From the NCBI GenBank assembly GCA_002413785.1, contig DHXR01000011.1, positions 1-50,549 on the forward strand: a DNA stretch of 50,549 nt, given 5' to 3'. Positions 7,634-16,162 of the stretch are shown here, in pieces. The notes under the pieces are model-generated. The model worked only from the letters and a program-made list of their open reading frames with translations. It was not told where the DNA came from and ran no database searches. A program made the position numbers and the translations under genes. The DNA comes from Mucilaginibacter sp. UBA5151. GTDB lineage: Bacteria; Bacteroidota; Bacteroidia; Sphingobacteriales; Sphingobacteriaceae. Numbering within the stretch: the stretch's first letter is position 1; each line of letters begins with the position of its first letter.

Positions 7634-9239
7634 TTATAAATGTCTTTAACACTTTTACCTTTGGTATTCCGGCCCCGCTTATTTTCATAATATCTTTGTC
7701 GAGGATCACAAAATCGGCATATTTGCCCGGCTCTATGCTGCCTTTTTCTTTTTCTTCAAAATTTGCTTTTGCCGCCCATATCGTCATTCCCCGTAAAGCT
7801 TCCTGCCGCGTAAGGGCATTTTCGGGCTGAAAGCCGTCTTCCGGGTAGCCCTTTAAGTCTCTGCGTTCAACTGCTGCATAAAACGTGTACATCGGGTTAA
7901 TATTTTCAACCGGGAAATCAGTGCCCAGCGGCAGCCAGCCGTTTTGCTCAAGCAGTTGCTTAAATATATATGCCGATTTAAGGCGTTTTTTATCCAAGCG
8001 GTCGCCGGCCCAATACATATCAGAGGTGGCATGGGTTGGCTGCACCGAAGGGATAATATTATATTCGCCAAATAATTTAATGTCCTCCGGCGACAGCACC
8101 TGCGCATGTTCTATCCGCCAGCGGCGGTCGTTTTTGCCTTTTAATACACTCGCATATACCTTTAAAATTACCCGGTTGGCCGAGTCACCGATGGCGTGGG
8201 TGCATAACTGGAAACCTTTGGCCATCAGCTTTTCCGCAACATCCTTAAAATGCTGCTGGCTGCTCAGTAAAAACCCGCGCCAGTTTTTCTGATCGGAATA
8301 AGGCTGTAATAAACAAGCCCCTCTTGACCCCAACGCGCCATCGGCATACATTTTAAACGACCTTACGTCGAGACCGGGGGTTTTAAAAACACCACGTTTA
8401 AATAAGTAAGCATAATTTTCCGGGTCATCCGACAGCATAACATACATCCGCATTTTAAGGGCGCCTTTATGTTGTAATTGGACAATTGTATTCACCATCG
8501 TATATGGCAGGCCGCAGTCCTCAACGGTAGTAAGCCCAACTGCAAAGCAATTGCTCTGGGCATCCAATAAAGCAGTTTGAATTATCGGGTCGGTTGGGGC
8601 GGGGATCTTGCGCTCCACTAATGCTTCGGCGTTATCCACTAACAGGCCGGTTAGTTTTCCGTTAATGGTTTCAATTTTTCCACCGGCAATGGTTTGCCCG
8701 GGTTTAATACCGGCTATGTTCAATGCGGCCTGGTTTACCATTACAGCATGCCCGTCAATACGTTCCAACATAACCGGCCTTACCGGGAATAGGGAATCAA
8801 GCCTGGCTTTATTGGGGAATTCCCTTACTTTCCATTTATTCTGGTCCCATCCGCGGCCAACAATCCAACCTTCGGCATTTTTCCGGGCGAAAACGTTCAC
8901 CGAATCTATCACCTCCTGCCAGCTTTTGGTTTTTTCGAGTTTAACTTCCTGCAAACTTAATCCGTAGCTGTAAAAATGTGAGTGGGCATCGATAAAACCC
9001 GGATAAACCGGTTTCCCTTTAGCATCTAACACCTCACGGGCGGTATATTCTTGTTCTAATGTATCAGCTTTTCCTACTGCAACAATCTTTCCGGCCGTTA
9101 CAACAAAAGCATCGGCAGTGGTGAAATTACTGTCAACAGTATATACCAGTGCGTTTTTAACCAGCAGGTCGGCATTATAATCTTTGTGTTTGCAGGCTGC
9201 CGCAAAGAGCAGGAGTATCAGGGACCATGTTTTATTCAT
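7605..9239 (-). CDS. Amidohydrolase family 3 lipoprotein (YtcJ-like)
   Basis: 544 residues, metal-dependent amidohydrolase of the YtcJ type, hydrolysing an unknown amide or imide bond. The N-terminus SLILLLFAAAC is a lipoprotein signal with the acylated cysteine at position 16, so it is anchored in the envelope. Metal-site motifs are present in order: DAHSHF (His86 and His88), the SFKMYADGALGSRG strand with the bridging Lys, CTHAIGD, WRIEHAQ and GTDFPV; the C-terminal strand GKYADFVILDKDI is typical. The stop overlaps the start of the serine hydrolase downstream, giving a two-gene unit that may process the same envelope or dietary compound. A minus-strand -7 element lies at 9266-9273. Confidence 0.92.
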   Translation of the reverse strand: MNKTWSLILLLFAAACKHKDYNADLLVKNALVYTVDSNFTTADAFVVTAGKIVAVGKADTLEQEYTAREVLDAKGKPVYPGFIDAHSHFYSYGLSLQEVKLEKTKSWQEVIDSVNVFARKNAEGWIVGRGWDQNKWKVREFPNKARLDSLFPVRPVMLERIDGHAVMVNQAALNIAGIKPGQTIAGGKIETINGKLTGLLVDNAEALVERKIPAPTDPIIQTALLDAQSNCFAVGLTTVEDCGLPYTMVNTIVQLQHKGALKMRMYVMLSDDPENYAYLFKRGVFKTPGLDVRSFKMYADGALGSRGACLLQPYSDQKNWRGFLLSSQQHFKDVAEKLMAKGFQLCTHAIGDSANRVILKVYASVLKGKNDRRWRIEHAQVLSPEDIKLFGEYNIIPSVQPTHATSDMYWAGDRLDKKRLKSAYIFKQLLEQNGWLPLGTDFPVENINPMYTFYAAVERRDLKGYPEDGFQPENALTRQEALRGMTIWAAKANFEEKEKGSIEPGKYADFVILDKDIMKISGAGIPKVKVLKTFINGEKVYEKK

Positions 9240-9265
9240 TGGGGTGTCTTAAAATTTGTAAGCTA

Positions 9266-9273
9266 CAAAACTA
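9266..9273 (-). promoter_or_regulatory. -7 element for the amidohydrolase operon
   Basis: Read on the minus strand this is TAGTTTTG, an exact TAnnTTTG match, 27 bases before the start codon at 9239. No clear -33 element. Confidence 0.4.
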
Positions 9274-9355
9274 TATACAAAAACAAAGGCATAAAGTTAT
9301 GGCATCAAATATTTAATTTAGCACCGAAAACGAAAAAGAAGGGAATTTTTACAAA

Positions 9356-11212
9356 ATGCCAGATATAATTCATCTTTTACCGGATGCCGTTGCCAATCAG
9401 ATTGCCGCAGGCGAAGTAGTGCAGCGCCCGGCGTCAGCCGTAAAAGAACTGGTGGAAAACGCGCTCGACGCCGGGGCTGATAAAATACAACTGATACTTA
9501 AAGATGCCGGCAAATCGCTGATACAGGTTATTGATAATGGCTGCGGCATGAGCTTAACCGATGCCCGGATGAGTTTTGAGCGCCATGCTACCTCAAAAAT
9601 ACAGAAAGCCGAAGATCTTTTCGCCATCCGCACCATGGGTTTCCGGGGCGAAGCCATGGCCTCCATAGCTGCAATAGCCCAGGTTGAATTAAAAACGCGC
9701 CGGCATGAAGACGAGTTGGGCACCTGTATTTTTATTGAAGGATCGGAAGTTTTAAGCCAGGAGGCCTGTTCGGCAAATCCGGGTACGTCTATATCGGTAA
9801 AGAATTTATTTTATAATACCCCTGCCCGCCGTAATTTTTTAAAAAGCAACCCGGTGGAAATGCGGCATATCATTGATGAATTTCAACGGGTGGCGCTGGC
9901 GCACCCGCAGGTGTTTTTCACCATGCACCACGACGGGCAGGAAGTTTACCATTTGCCGGCGGCAACGCTTAAACAACGCATTGTTCATTTGTTAGGCAGG
10001 GAATATAACGAGCGGCTGGTGCCTGTTGAGGAAGATACATCGGTTATTCAGTTGCACGGCTTTGTGGGCAAGCCCGAATATGCCCGCAGAACACGCGGCG
10101 AACAATTCTTTTTTGTGAACAATCGCTTTATAAGGGATGCTTATTTAAACCATGCCGTGCTGATGGCGTTTAAAGAGCTGTTGCCGGAAGATACTTTCCC
10201 GCTGTATGTGCTTTTTATTGATATCGATCCGGCAAAAATTGATATTAACGTTCATCCTACCAAAACCGAGATAAAATACCAGGACGAACAGACCATTTAT
10301 GCCATTATCCGTTCGGCGGTAAAACGCTCTTTGGGCAGGTACAATATTACCCCCAGCCTTGATTTTGACAAGGATAGCGGCATTGAACATTTGGTTACCC
10401 TGAAGCCATTGGAAGAGATAGTTGCACCAACAATTACCTTTAACCCTGATTTCAACCCCTTTAATGCGGATAAAAAAATAGAGCGTGAAATTCCGTTTTT
10501 GCGGAACAGCGGCGAATACCGCAGTTCGCCAATCCCGCAAAACTGGGATACACTTTATGCCATCAGCAAAAAAGAGACAACCTTGCAACAGGAGATCCAC
10601 GAAGAAAAAAGTATTGTTGCCGATGACCAGGATATAAGCAAACCAAGTGAAAGGCAGCTCTTCCAGGTGCATAACCGCTTTATCCTTTCGCCTATAAAAT
10701 CGGGCTTTATGGTAATTAACCAGCAGGCGGCGCATGAGCGGATTTTATACGAACGCTTTTTACAGCAGCTTCAAAATCATTCCGGCGTGAGCCAGCAAAG
10801 CCTTTTTCCGCAGTCGGTGACATTTAATGCCAGCGATTTTGAACTATTAAAGGAACTTTTACCCGATATTCGTGCCCTGGGATTTGATATACGCGAGTTT
10901 GGCAAAAATACAGTGGTAGTTGAAGGCATACCGGCCGAATTGAACAACGTCGGCGAACATGAACTGCTTGAACAACTGCTTGAAGGGTATAAGAACAACC
11001 AGGCCATATTAAAACTGGATAAACGCGACAGCCTGGCAAGGTCGCTTGCCCGGAATGCTGCAACGAAAACAGGCACAAAGATGTCATTAGAAGAAATGAA
11101 TTTGCTGATAGACCAGCTTTTTGCCTGCCAGATGCCAAACCTTGCCCTCAACGGCAAACTGGTAATTACTACTTTTACTTTGAATGAACTTTTAGAACGA
11201 TTTGAAAAATAA
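9356..11212 (+). CDS. mutL: DNA mismatch repair protein MutL
   Basis: 618 residues, normal for Bacteroidota. The N-terminal GHKL ATPase shows ELVENALDAGA, DNGCGM, TMGFRGEA and NLFYNTPARR; the C-terminal region dimerises. MutL couples MutS mismatch recognition to strand removal. In the C-terminal half the endonuclease motif DQHA(x)2E(x)4E should appear; here it is INQQAAHERILYE, with Asn455 (codon AAC at 10718-10720) where the metal-binding Asp is expected and Gln for His. Nicking activity may therefore be weak or lost, although the rest of the motif is kept. The gene stands first in a rightward run with two rhomboid genes; the gap to the next gene is 35 bases. Confidence 0.97.
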   Translation: MPDIIHLLPDAVANQIAAGEVVQRPASAVKELVENALDAGADKIQLILKDAGKSLIQVIDNGCGMSLTDARMSFERHATSKIQKAEDLFAIRTMGFRGEAMASIAAIAQVELKTRRHEDELGTCIFIEGSEVLSQEACSANPGTSISVKNLFYNTPARRNFLKSNPVEMRHIIDEFQRVALAHPQVFFTMHHDGQEVYHLPAATLKQRIVHLLGREYNERLVPVEEDTSVIQLHGFVGKPEYARRTRGEQFFFVNNRFIRDAYLNHAVLMAFKELLPEDTFPLYVLFIDIDPAKIDINVHPTKTEIKYQDEQTIYAIIRSAVKRSLGRYNITPSLDFDKDSGIEHLVTLKPLEEIVAPTITFNPDFNPFNADKKIEREIPFLRNSGEYRSSPIPQNWDTLYAISKKETTLQQEIHEEKSIVADDQDISKPSERQLFQVHNRFILSPIKSGFMVINQQAAHERILYERFLQQLQNHSGVSQQSLFPQSVTFNASDFELLKELLPDIRALGFDIREFGKNTVVVEGIPAELNNVGEHELLEQLLEGYKNNQAILKLDKRDSLARSLARNAATKTGTKMSLEEMNLLIDQLFACQMPNLALNGKLVITTFTLNELLERFEK

Positions 11213-11247
11213 TTCCGCAGGCGCGGGATTCAACAATTTACTATACT

Positions 11248-11952
11248 ATGAACAGACAATCGCCCTTCGCTAATTTAACACCAGTTGTAAAAAACCTGCT
11301 GATCATTAACCTCATTTGTTTTTTACCTTTTATAGTTTTAAGTGAAAGCAAATACCAGGGATTAATTGTCAATAATCTTGGCTTGTTCTATTTTGACTCA
11401 CCCAGGTTCAGGGTTTGGCAAATTCTTACCTACATGTTTTTGCATGGCGGCTGGGAGCATATCCTTTTTAACATGTTCGCCCTGTTTTCATTTGGCCCTA
11501 TATTGGAATATGCCATAGGGCCAAAACGTTTTTTTAACCTGTACTTTATTTGCGGTATTGGCGCAGCCTTATTTCAGATATTGGTACAAGCAATCGAAGT
11601 GCACAATATCGTTGGTGGTTTTACCATTTCACAGCCGATGCTTGAATCATCCTATCTTCAATTTGGCGGACAGGCTCAAAAATTATACGATATTTACAGC
11701 ACCCCTGTTGTTGGCGCTTCCGGTGCAATATTTGGCTTGCTGGTGGCGTTTGGAATGTTATATCCAGATCTTGAACTGATGATCCTTTTTGTACCTGTTC
11801 CTGTTAAAGCAAAGTATCTTATTCCGTTTTTTATATTACTTGAATTATTTTTAGGTTTTGGTCAGTTTGGTGGTGATAACGTGGCGCATTTTGCACATTT
11901 AGGCGGGGCCCTGCTGGGATTTTTACTTATAAAATTCTGGCGATACAAGTAG
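11248..11952 (+). CDS. Rhomboid family intramembrane serine protease
   Basis: 234 residues, polytopic inner-membrane protease with about six transmembrane helices. The rhomboid hallmarks are in order: TYMFLHGGWEHILFNMFALF (His71, Asn75), catalytic Ser158 in GASGAIFG, and catalytic His217 in HFAHLGGALLGF. A loop between the second and fourth helices (residues about 115-150) is longer than in the minimal fold and contains SQPMLESSYLQFGGQAQKL. Rhomboids cut transmembrane segments of other proteins; the substrate here is unknown. It follows mutL by 35 bases and precedes a second rhomboid by 120 bases. Confidence 0.95.
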   Translation: MNRQSPFANLTPVVKNLLIINLICFLPFIVLSESKYQGLIVNNLGLFYFDSPRFRVWQILTYMFLHGGWEHILFNMFALFSFGPILEYAIGPKRFFNLYFICGIGAALFQILVQAIEVHNIVGGFTISQPMLESSYLQFGGQAQKLYDIYSTPVVGASGAIFGLLVAFGMLYPDLELMILFVPVPVKAKYLIPFFILLELFLGFGQFGGDNVAHFAHLGGALLGFLLIKFWRYK

Positions 11953-12072
11953 TTGTAATATTTTTGTTTTATCATTGAAAACTGCCTAACAGTCCGTATA
12001 TTGTACAATACTAAACGCTAAACAACTTTTTTATCAAAATTTAGTTATCAGCTAAAACACGAAATTCAATTT

Positions 12073-12942
12073 ATGAATACCCTCTGGCAAGAAATACAAA
12101 ACAAAATGCTTCGCTCCGGGAGTAAATTAAACCTGCTGATAGGGATTAATATTATCATTTTTTTGCTGATCAATATTACCGATGTCTTAGCAAAATTTCT
12201 GTTTCATTCGCCTGTAATAGGCTATTACAGCGATGAATATCTCTTATTGCCGGCTTACCTGCCCAAATTACTTACCCATTTCTGGACGCCGGTAACCTAC
12301 ATGTTTATGCATGCGGATATTTGGCACGTCCTTATCAACATGCTGTGGTTTTACTGGTTCGGGCAGATATTTGAAGAGTATCTCGGTAAAAAACGCACCT
12401 TAGGTTTGTATTTTATGGGCGGCCTGGCAGGCGCCTTCATTTTTGTTTTCTGCTTTAATGCTGTCCCGTTTTTTACCCATAGCAATGCGGCAGCCGGTAA
12501 CGTTTTGGTTGGCGCATCAGCAAGTGTAATGGCCATAACGGTTGCCACCGCCACACTGCTGCCTGATTATACTATCCCTCTAATTTTAATAGGGCCGGTT
12601 AAATTAAAATGGCTCGTGCTGTTTTTCATTGCCCTTGACTTTTTAGGAATTACAGGAATGAATGCCGGCGGTGAACTGGCCCACCTTGGCGGCGCCTTAA
12701 CAGGCTTTCTGTATATCAAACAATTACAAAAAGGCAACGACTGGATCGGCAATATAGCAAAGCTGTTTAAACCGAAATCAAAACTGAAAGTAGTATCTAA
12801 TAACACATCAAAAAGAACGGTGAGTTTACCACGCCAGGAAGAAATTGACCTTATATTAGATAAAATTTCACAATCGGGATATGACAGCCTGAGCAAGCAG
12901 GAAAAAGAAATATTATTTCGCGCAAGCAATAATGAAGGTTAA
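12073..12942 (+). CDS. Rhomboid protease with C-terminal cytosolic extension
   Basis: 289 residues. The rhomboid core has TYMFMHADIWHVLINMLWFY, catalytic Ser149 in VGASASVMAI and catalytic His204 in ELAHLGGALTGF. After the last helix, near residue 217, a soluble extension of about 70 residues ends with a charged helical motif (EEIDLILDKISQSGYDSLSK) that is a small conserved domain often attached to Bacteroidota rhomboids (DUF6576 type). It differs from the preceding rhomboid by this tail and by a different first loop, so the two are probably not a recent duplication. Its stop overlaps the start of the next gene by 11 bases, implying coupled translation. Confidence 0.95.
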   Translation: MNTLWQEIQNKMLRSGSKLNLLIGINIIIFLLINITDVLAKFLFHSPVIGYYSDEYLLLPAYLPKLLTHFWTPVTYMFMHADIWHVLINMLWFYWFGQIFEEYLGKKRTLGLYFMGGLAGAFIFVFCFNAVPFFTHSNAAAGNVLVGASASVMAITVATATLLPDYTIPLILIGPVKLKWLVLFFIALDFLGITGMNAGGELAHLGGALTGFLYIKQLQKGNDWIGNIAKLFKPKSKLKVVSNNTSKRTVSLPRQEEIDLILDKISQSGYDSLSKQEKEILFRASNNEG

Positions 12943-14044
12943 AACCAAACTATCCTTTATTGATAAAATTATCTTGTGGCTCAATGCCCTGCTATGCCTT
13001 GCTTTAATAATCAGTTACTTCGCGCGGTCCGTAGATCCAAAAAAAGTATGGGAAGTTGCTTTTTTTGGCCTGGCTTACCCCTTTTTACTGATAGCCAATA
13101 TAATTTTTGTGTTCTGGTGGATAATACGGAAAAAATGGTATGCGTTTATTTCGCTGCTGTGCATTGTTGGCGGATGGAAGGTGCTGAATAATAATATTGG
13201 CTTCCGCTTGCCTCCCTCGTATTCAAACGCTCCCAATATGAATATTGTGCGGATGATGACCTATAATGTCCATAATTTTAAGCGTTACGGTGCAAAAAAC
13301 GATATATCCACAAAACATGATATTCTGCAAATTATCAATGACCAGCAACCTGATGTTATTGGCTTCCAGGAGTTTTACACGCGAAGCCAGGGCCAGTATG
13401 ACATGCGCGATTCCATTGTAAAAATTATGGGTTCAGGTTATTTTTATTTTGACCCGGTGATATTCAACAGCACTGAGGCCATCGGGATTGCAATTTTTTC
13501 AAAATTCAAGATCATAGACCATGGTATGATCCTCTTATCTGACAAAAAAAGTGAAAATGCCTGTATTTATGTTGATGTAAAAAAAGGGGACAAGGAATTC
13601 AGGGTCTATAGCGTGCATTTGCAATCCATCCGTTTTGATCCGGAAGATTATAAATACATCAACAACATTACGCAGGAGGGCACAACCGACATGGCATCAG
13701 CCCGGCGTTTAGGCGTTAAACTAAAAAATGCATTTATAAAACGAAGTGCACAGGTTGCCAAAATAAAAGAACATGCAGCGCAATGCCCTTATCCCTACAT
13801 TATATCGGGCGACTTTAACGATACACCAACCTCCTACGCCGTTAACCAAATGGCCAAAGGCTTAAAAAATGCCTTCCGCGAAAAAGGCTCCGGCTTCGGC
13901 CGCACCTATAACGGCAGTTTCCCCAATTTCCAGATAGATTATATTATGGCCAGTCCTCAATTTAATATATTGAACTACCAGGTTATCGAAAAAAAACTAT
14001 CAGATCATTATCCCGTACGGAGTGACCTGGTGTTGGTTCATTAG
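12932..14044 (+). CDS. Membrane-anchored endonuclease/exonuclease/phosphatase family protein
   Basis: 370 residues. The first 85 residues hold about three transmembrane helices, followed by a catalytic EEP domain (DNase I/sphingomyelinase/inositol phosphatase fold) facing the periplasm. Motifs are MTYNVHNF, GFQEF (metal-binding Glu), VYSVHLQS, ISGDFND, QIDYIM and the terminal SDHYPV with the catalytic Asp-His. The family acts on phosphodiesters or phosphomonoesters; the substrate is unknown. Translation starts inside the end of the rhomboid gene, so the two proteins are likely made together in the membrane. The stop codon touches a repeat arm beginning at 14044. Confidence 0.92.
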   Translation: MKVKTKLSFIDKIILWLNALLCLALIISYFARSVDPKKVWEVAFFGLAYPFLLIANIIFVFWWIIRKKWYAFISLLCIVGGWKVLNNNIGFRLPPSYSNAPNMNIVRMMTYNVHNFKRYGAKNDISTKHDILQIINDQQPDVIGFQEFYTRSQGQYDMRDSIVKIMGSGYFYFDPVIFNSTEAIGIAIFSKFKIIDHGMILLSDKKSENACIYVDVKKGDKEFRVYSVHLQSIRFDPEDYKYINNITQEGTTDMASARRLGVKLKNAFIKRSAQVAKIKEHAAQCPYPYIISGDFNDTPTSYAVNQMAKGLKNAFREKGSGFGRTYNGSFPNFQIDYIMASPQFNILNYQVIEKKLSDHYPVRSDLVLVH

Positions 14045-14272
14045 TTCATTGGTTCATTGGTGGTTTAGTTTAGTACAATCACGAAAGAATTGCTTCGTTC
14101 ATCAACTCTTCCCGTCTTGATTTGATTTTCCAATAAACTTCAGATATGCGTTTAGTTTAAGATGGATTGTTTGGAGTTTGTCGATTGCTAATTGATAAAC
14201 CTCTAAATCTTCAAGATTGTAATAACTCATAAAAATTGCGCTAATGAACCATCCACCAATGAACTAATGAAC
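14044..14272. repeat. 20-base inverted repeat pair flanking a small gene remnant
   Basis: The left arm at 14044-14063 (GTTCATTGGTTCATTGGTGG) and the right arm at 14253-14272 are inverted copies with 19 of 20 matches. The right side continues with further TGAAC units up to 14289. They bracket the minus-strand remnant at 14102-14230 and lie directly against the stop codons of both flanking genes. Confidence 0.7.
14102..14230 (-). pseudogene. Internally deleted four-helix bundle (23S rRNA IVS-type) protein
   Basis: A 42-codon frame starts MSYYNLEDLEVYQLA, the standard N-terminus of the four-helix bundle proteins linked to 23S rRNA intervening sequences. It then passes directly to TIHLKLNAYLKFIGKS, which looks like the C-terminus of the same family. 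Roughly 75-80 residues of the usual bundle are missing between them, yet the frame stays open. I infer an in-frame internal deletion leaving a mini-gene, probably non-functional. The flanking inverted repeats suggest mobility or a recombination origin. Confidence 0.5.
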
Positions 14273-14287
14273 CAGTGAACAAATGAA

Positions 14288-14776
14288 CTATTTCTTCATC
14301 TCCTCCTGTACGGCGCGTAAGAATTCATTGGCTTGCTGGGACCCGATTATATAGACAAGCCCGTCCCTGTCGGTTAAAAATATGGCGTCTTTACCGGAGG
14401 CAAAAAAACGGATAGCGCCTTTTGAATGGAGATTGTAAACCGGGTTATTAAACAAATACCTGCTGTAATGACCCTTGTCTGCTTTAACAATGCTGTTAAG
14501 ATCGATTTTTACAAGACGGGTGGTCCATAAACCGTTTATGAGGACGCTTTTGTTTTGTACACGGGTGCGAAAATGCAGCAGGAAACCCATAATGACGGAT
14601 ATGATGATGATGGCGAAACCAACTACAGCCAGAATATCCGCCTTATTATGTTCATCGGTAAAAAAATTAAAAGTATAAGCGGCAAAACAGCAAGCCGCCA
14701 AAACCAAACGGATGGAAACAGGGATCCATTCCCTGCCCAAATATTGTTTTTCAGTAAAAACCGGTTTCTCGCTCAT
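14288..14776 (-). CDS. Hypothetical membrane protein with two transmembrane helices
   Basis: 162 residues. Two hydrophobic segments lie near residues 20-41 and 47-67 (VLAACCFAAYTFNFF and ILAVVGFAIIIISVIMGFLL). A soluble C-terminal part of about 90 residues follows, whose strand pattern (LINGLWTTRLVKIDLNSI, AIRFFASGKDAIFL, GLVYIIGSQQANEF) resembles a PH-like or YcxB-type fold. That is a common arrangement for small envelope proteins of unknown role. It starts 4 bases after tilS ends on the same strand and is probably cotranscribed with it. No catalytic motif is seen. Confidence 0.75.
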   Translation of the reverse strand: MSEKPVFTEKQYLGREWIPVSIRLVLAACCFAAYTFNFFTDEHNKADILAVVGFAIIIISVIMGFLLHFRTRVQNKSVLINGLWTTRLVKIDLNSIVKADKGHYSRYLFNNPVYNLHSKGAIRFFASGKDAIFLTDRDGLVYIIGSQQANEFLRAVQEEMKK

Positions 14777-14780
14777 TGTT

Positions 14781-16112
14781 TTAATTTGACAATTCGAATA
14801 TAGTTACTTTTTTAGTGTTATCACTTACTTTATATCTGTCATCCGGGCGGTAACCGCCAATCCATATAATATCGCCGTTGCCATTAACCAATAATGGTAT
14901 TGCTTCTTTTTCGTGCAAAGGCACTTTCTGGTCAATAAAAAAATCGCTTATTTTTTTGGCCTTCCGCATACCCAGCGGGTAAAAGCGGTCCCCCTGTTTC
15001 CACGGGCGTAAAGTTATGGGATATATCAGCAAATCAGTATCTATTGAAACAGCCATGGGATTGTTTTTTACAATCAACGGACTATCATCATGTAAAATGC
15101 TCAACTTATACCCCGCATAGCTAACTTCCCGTTCGTTTTTGCTTACAATCACTTCCTGTTGCGTCCCGTGGCTTAGTTTTGCCAGGATTAGTGTTCCCCT
15201 GTCGAGCAGGAGCCGGTACCCGGCCGATTCAAAAACCCGGCCGGCATGTTTATCCAGCGCTTCAATAAGGTCATCTGTTACGGTTTCATTAAAACCAAAT
15301 TCCTGTAGCAGTTTATAAATGAGGAGCCGTTTTGGTTCCAGTTTTTTCAGGGCTTCTATTGAAATATGGATCTCATCCCCCTTATGTTTAAACAATTCTT
15401 TCTTTAATGTGGCTACCTGCTGCTCCAAAAATAGTTCCAGGTCGCGGAAATGGCCGAGGTTCTTTTCAAAGGTATGCTCAAGTGCGGGGTTCAGCTCTTT
15501 TAGTTTCGGGACCACTTCCAGCCTGATCTTATTGCGGGCATACTTTACTGATGCATTTGAGCTGTCTTCCACGTAGGCCAAACTATTTTCATCGATAATA
15601 TTTTTAACCTCATGCCTGTTTAAAAACAGCAGCGGGCGTACCAATGTGCCATTTTTGGGTAAAATGCCATGCATCCCGGCAATGCCCGTGCCCCTGGTAA
15701 GGTTTAACAATATTGTTTCAATTGCATCGTTTTGGTGATGTGCCAGCGCGATAACAGTATAACCCGATTGTTGCCTAACCTGTTCAAACCATTGATAGCG
15801 AAGATCGCGGGCTGCCATTTGAGTGGATATTTTTTCGGCAGCGGCATGTTTTAAAGTATCAAAACTGACGGTATGAAAAGGAACGCAGGTTTGCATGGCC
15901 AGGTTATTGCAAAACTCCTGGTCGCTTAATGATTCATCGCCGCGCAATTGAAAGTTACAATGTGCTATGCCAAAATTATATCCTGCTGATTTTAGTAAAT
16001 GAACCATAAGTACCGAATCCATACCTCCGCTCACCGCAGCCAGTACTTTGCTGTTGCCGTCAAACAACTTATTTTGTTCAATAAAATCAGTGAAACTTTT
16101 AACAGGTAGCAT
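14781..16112 (-). CDS. tilS: tRNA(Ile)-lysidine synthetase
   Basis: 443 residues. This essential enzyme modifies C34 of the CAU-anticodon isoleucine tRNA to lysidine with ATP, switching it from AUG to AUA reading. The N-type ATP-pyrophosphatase P-loop AAVSGGMDSV is at about residues 25-34. Next come AHCNFQLRGDESLSD, ALAHHQNDAIETILLNLTRG and the TilS-specific YVEDSSN with RNKIRLEVVPKL. The C-terminal substrate domain carries DRFYPLGMRKAKKISDFF. It is divergent from the OstA-like gene with only about 50 bases between them; a minus-strand TAATTTTG at 16117-16124 may be its -7 element, which would give a very short or absent leader. Confidence 0.96.
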   Translation of the reverse strand: MLPVKSFTDFIEQNKLFDGNSKVLAAVSGGMDSVLMVHLLKSAGYNFGIAHCNFQLRGDESLSDQEFCNNLAMQTCVPFHTVSFDTLKHAAAEKISTQMAARDLRYQWFEQVRQQSGYTVIALAHHQNDAIETILLNLTRGTGIAGMHGILPKNGTLVRPLLFLNRHEVKNIIDENSLAYVEDSSNASVKYARNKIRLEVVPKLKELNPALEHTFEKNLGHFRDLELFLEQQVATLKKELFKHKGDEIHISIEALKKLEPKRLLIYKLLQEFGFNETVTDDLIEALDKHAGRVFESAGYRLLLDRGTLILAKLSHGTQQEVIVSKNEREVSYAGYKLSILHDDSPLIVKNNPMAVSIDTDLLIYPITLRPWKQGDRFYPLGMRKAKKISDFFIDQKVPLHEKEAIPLLVNGNGDIIWIGGYRPDDRYKVSDNTKKVTIFELSN

Positions 16113-16149
16113 CCATCAAAATTATTAATTTAAAACCCCAACAAAAAAC

Positions 16150-16157
16150 TAATTTTG
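16150..16157 (+). promoter_or_regulatory. -7 element for the OstA-like gene
   Basis: TAATTTTG, exact TAnnTTTG, 6 bases before the GTG start at 16163. The transcript start would fall at or next to the start codon, so the mRNA may be nearly leaderless. Confidence 0.4.
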
Positions 16158-16162
16158 CCATC

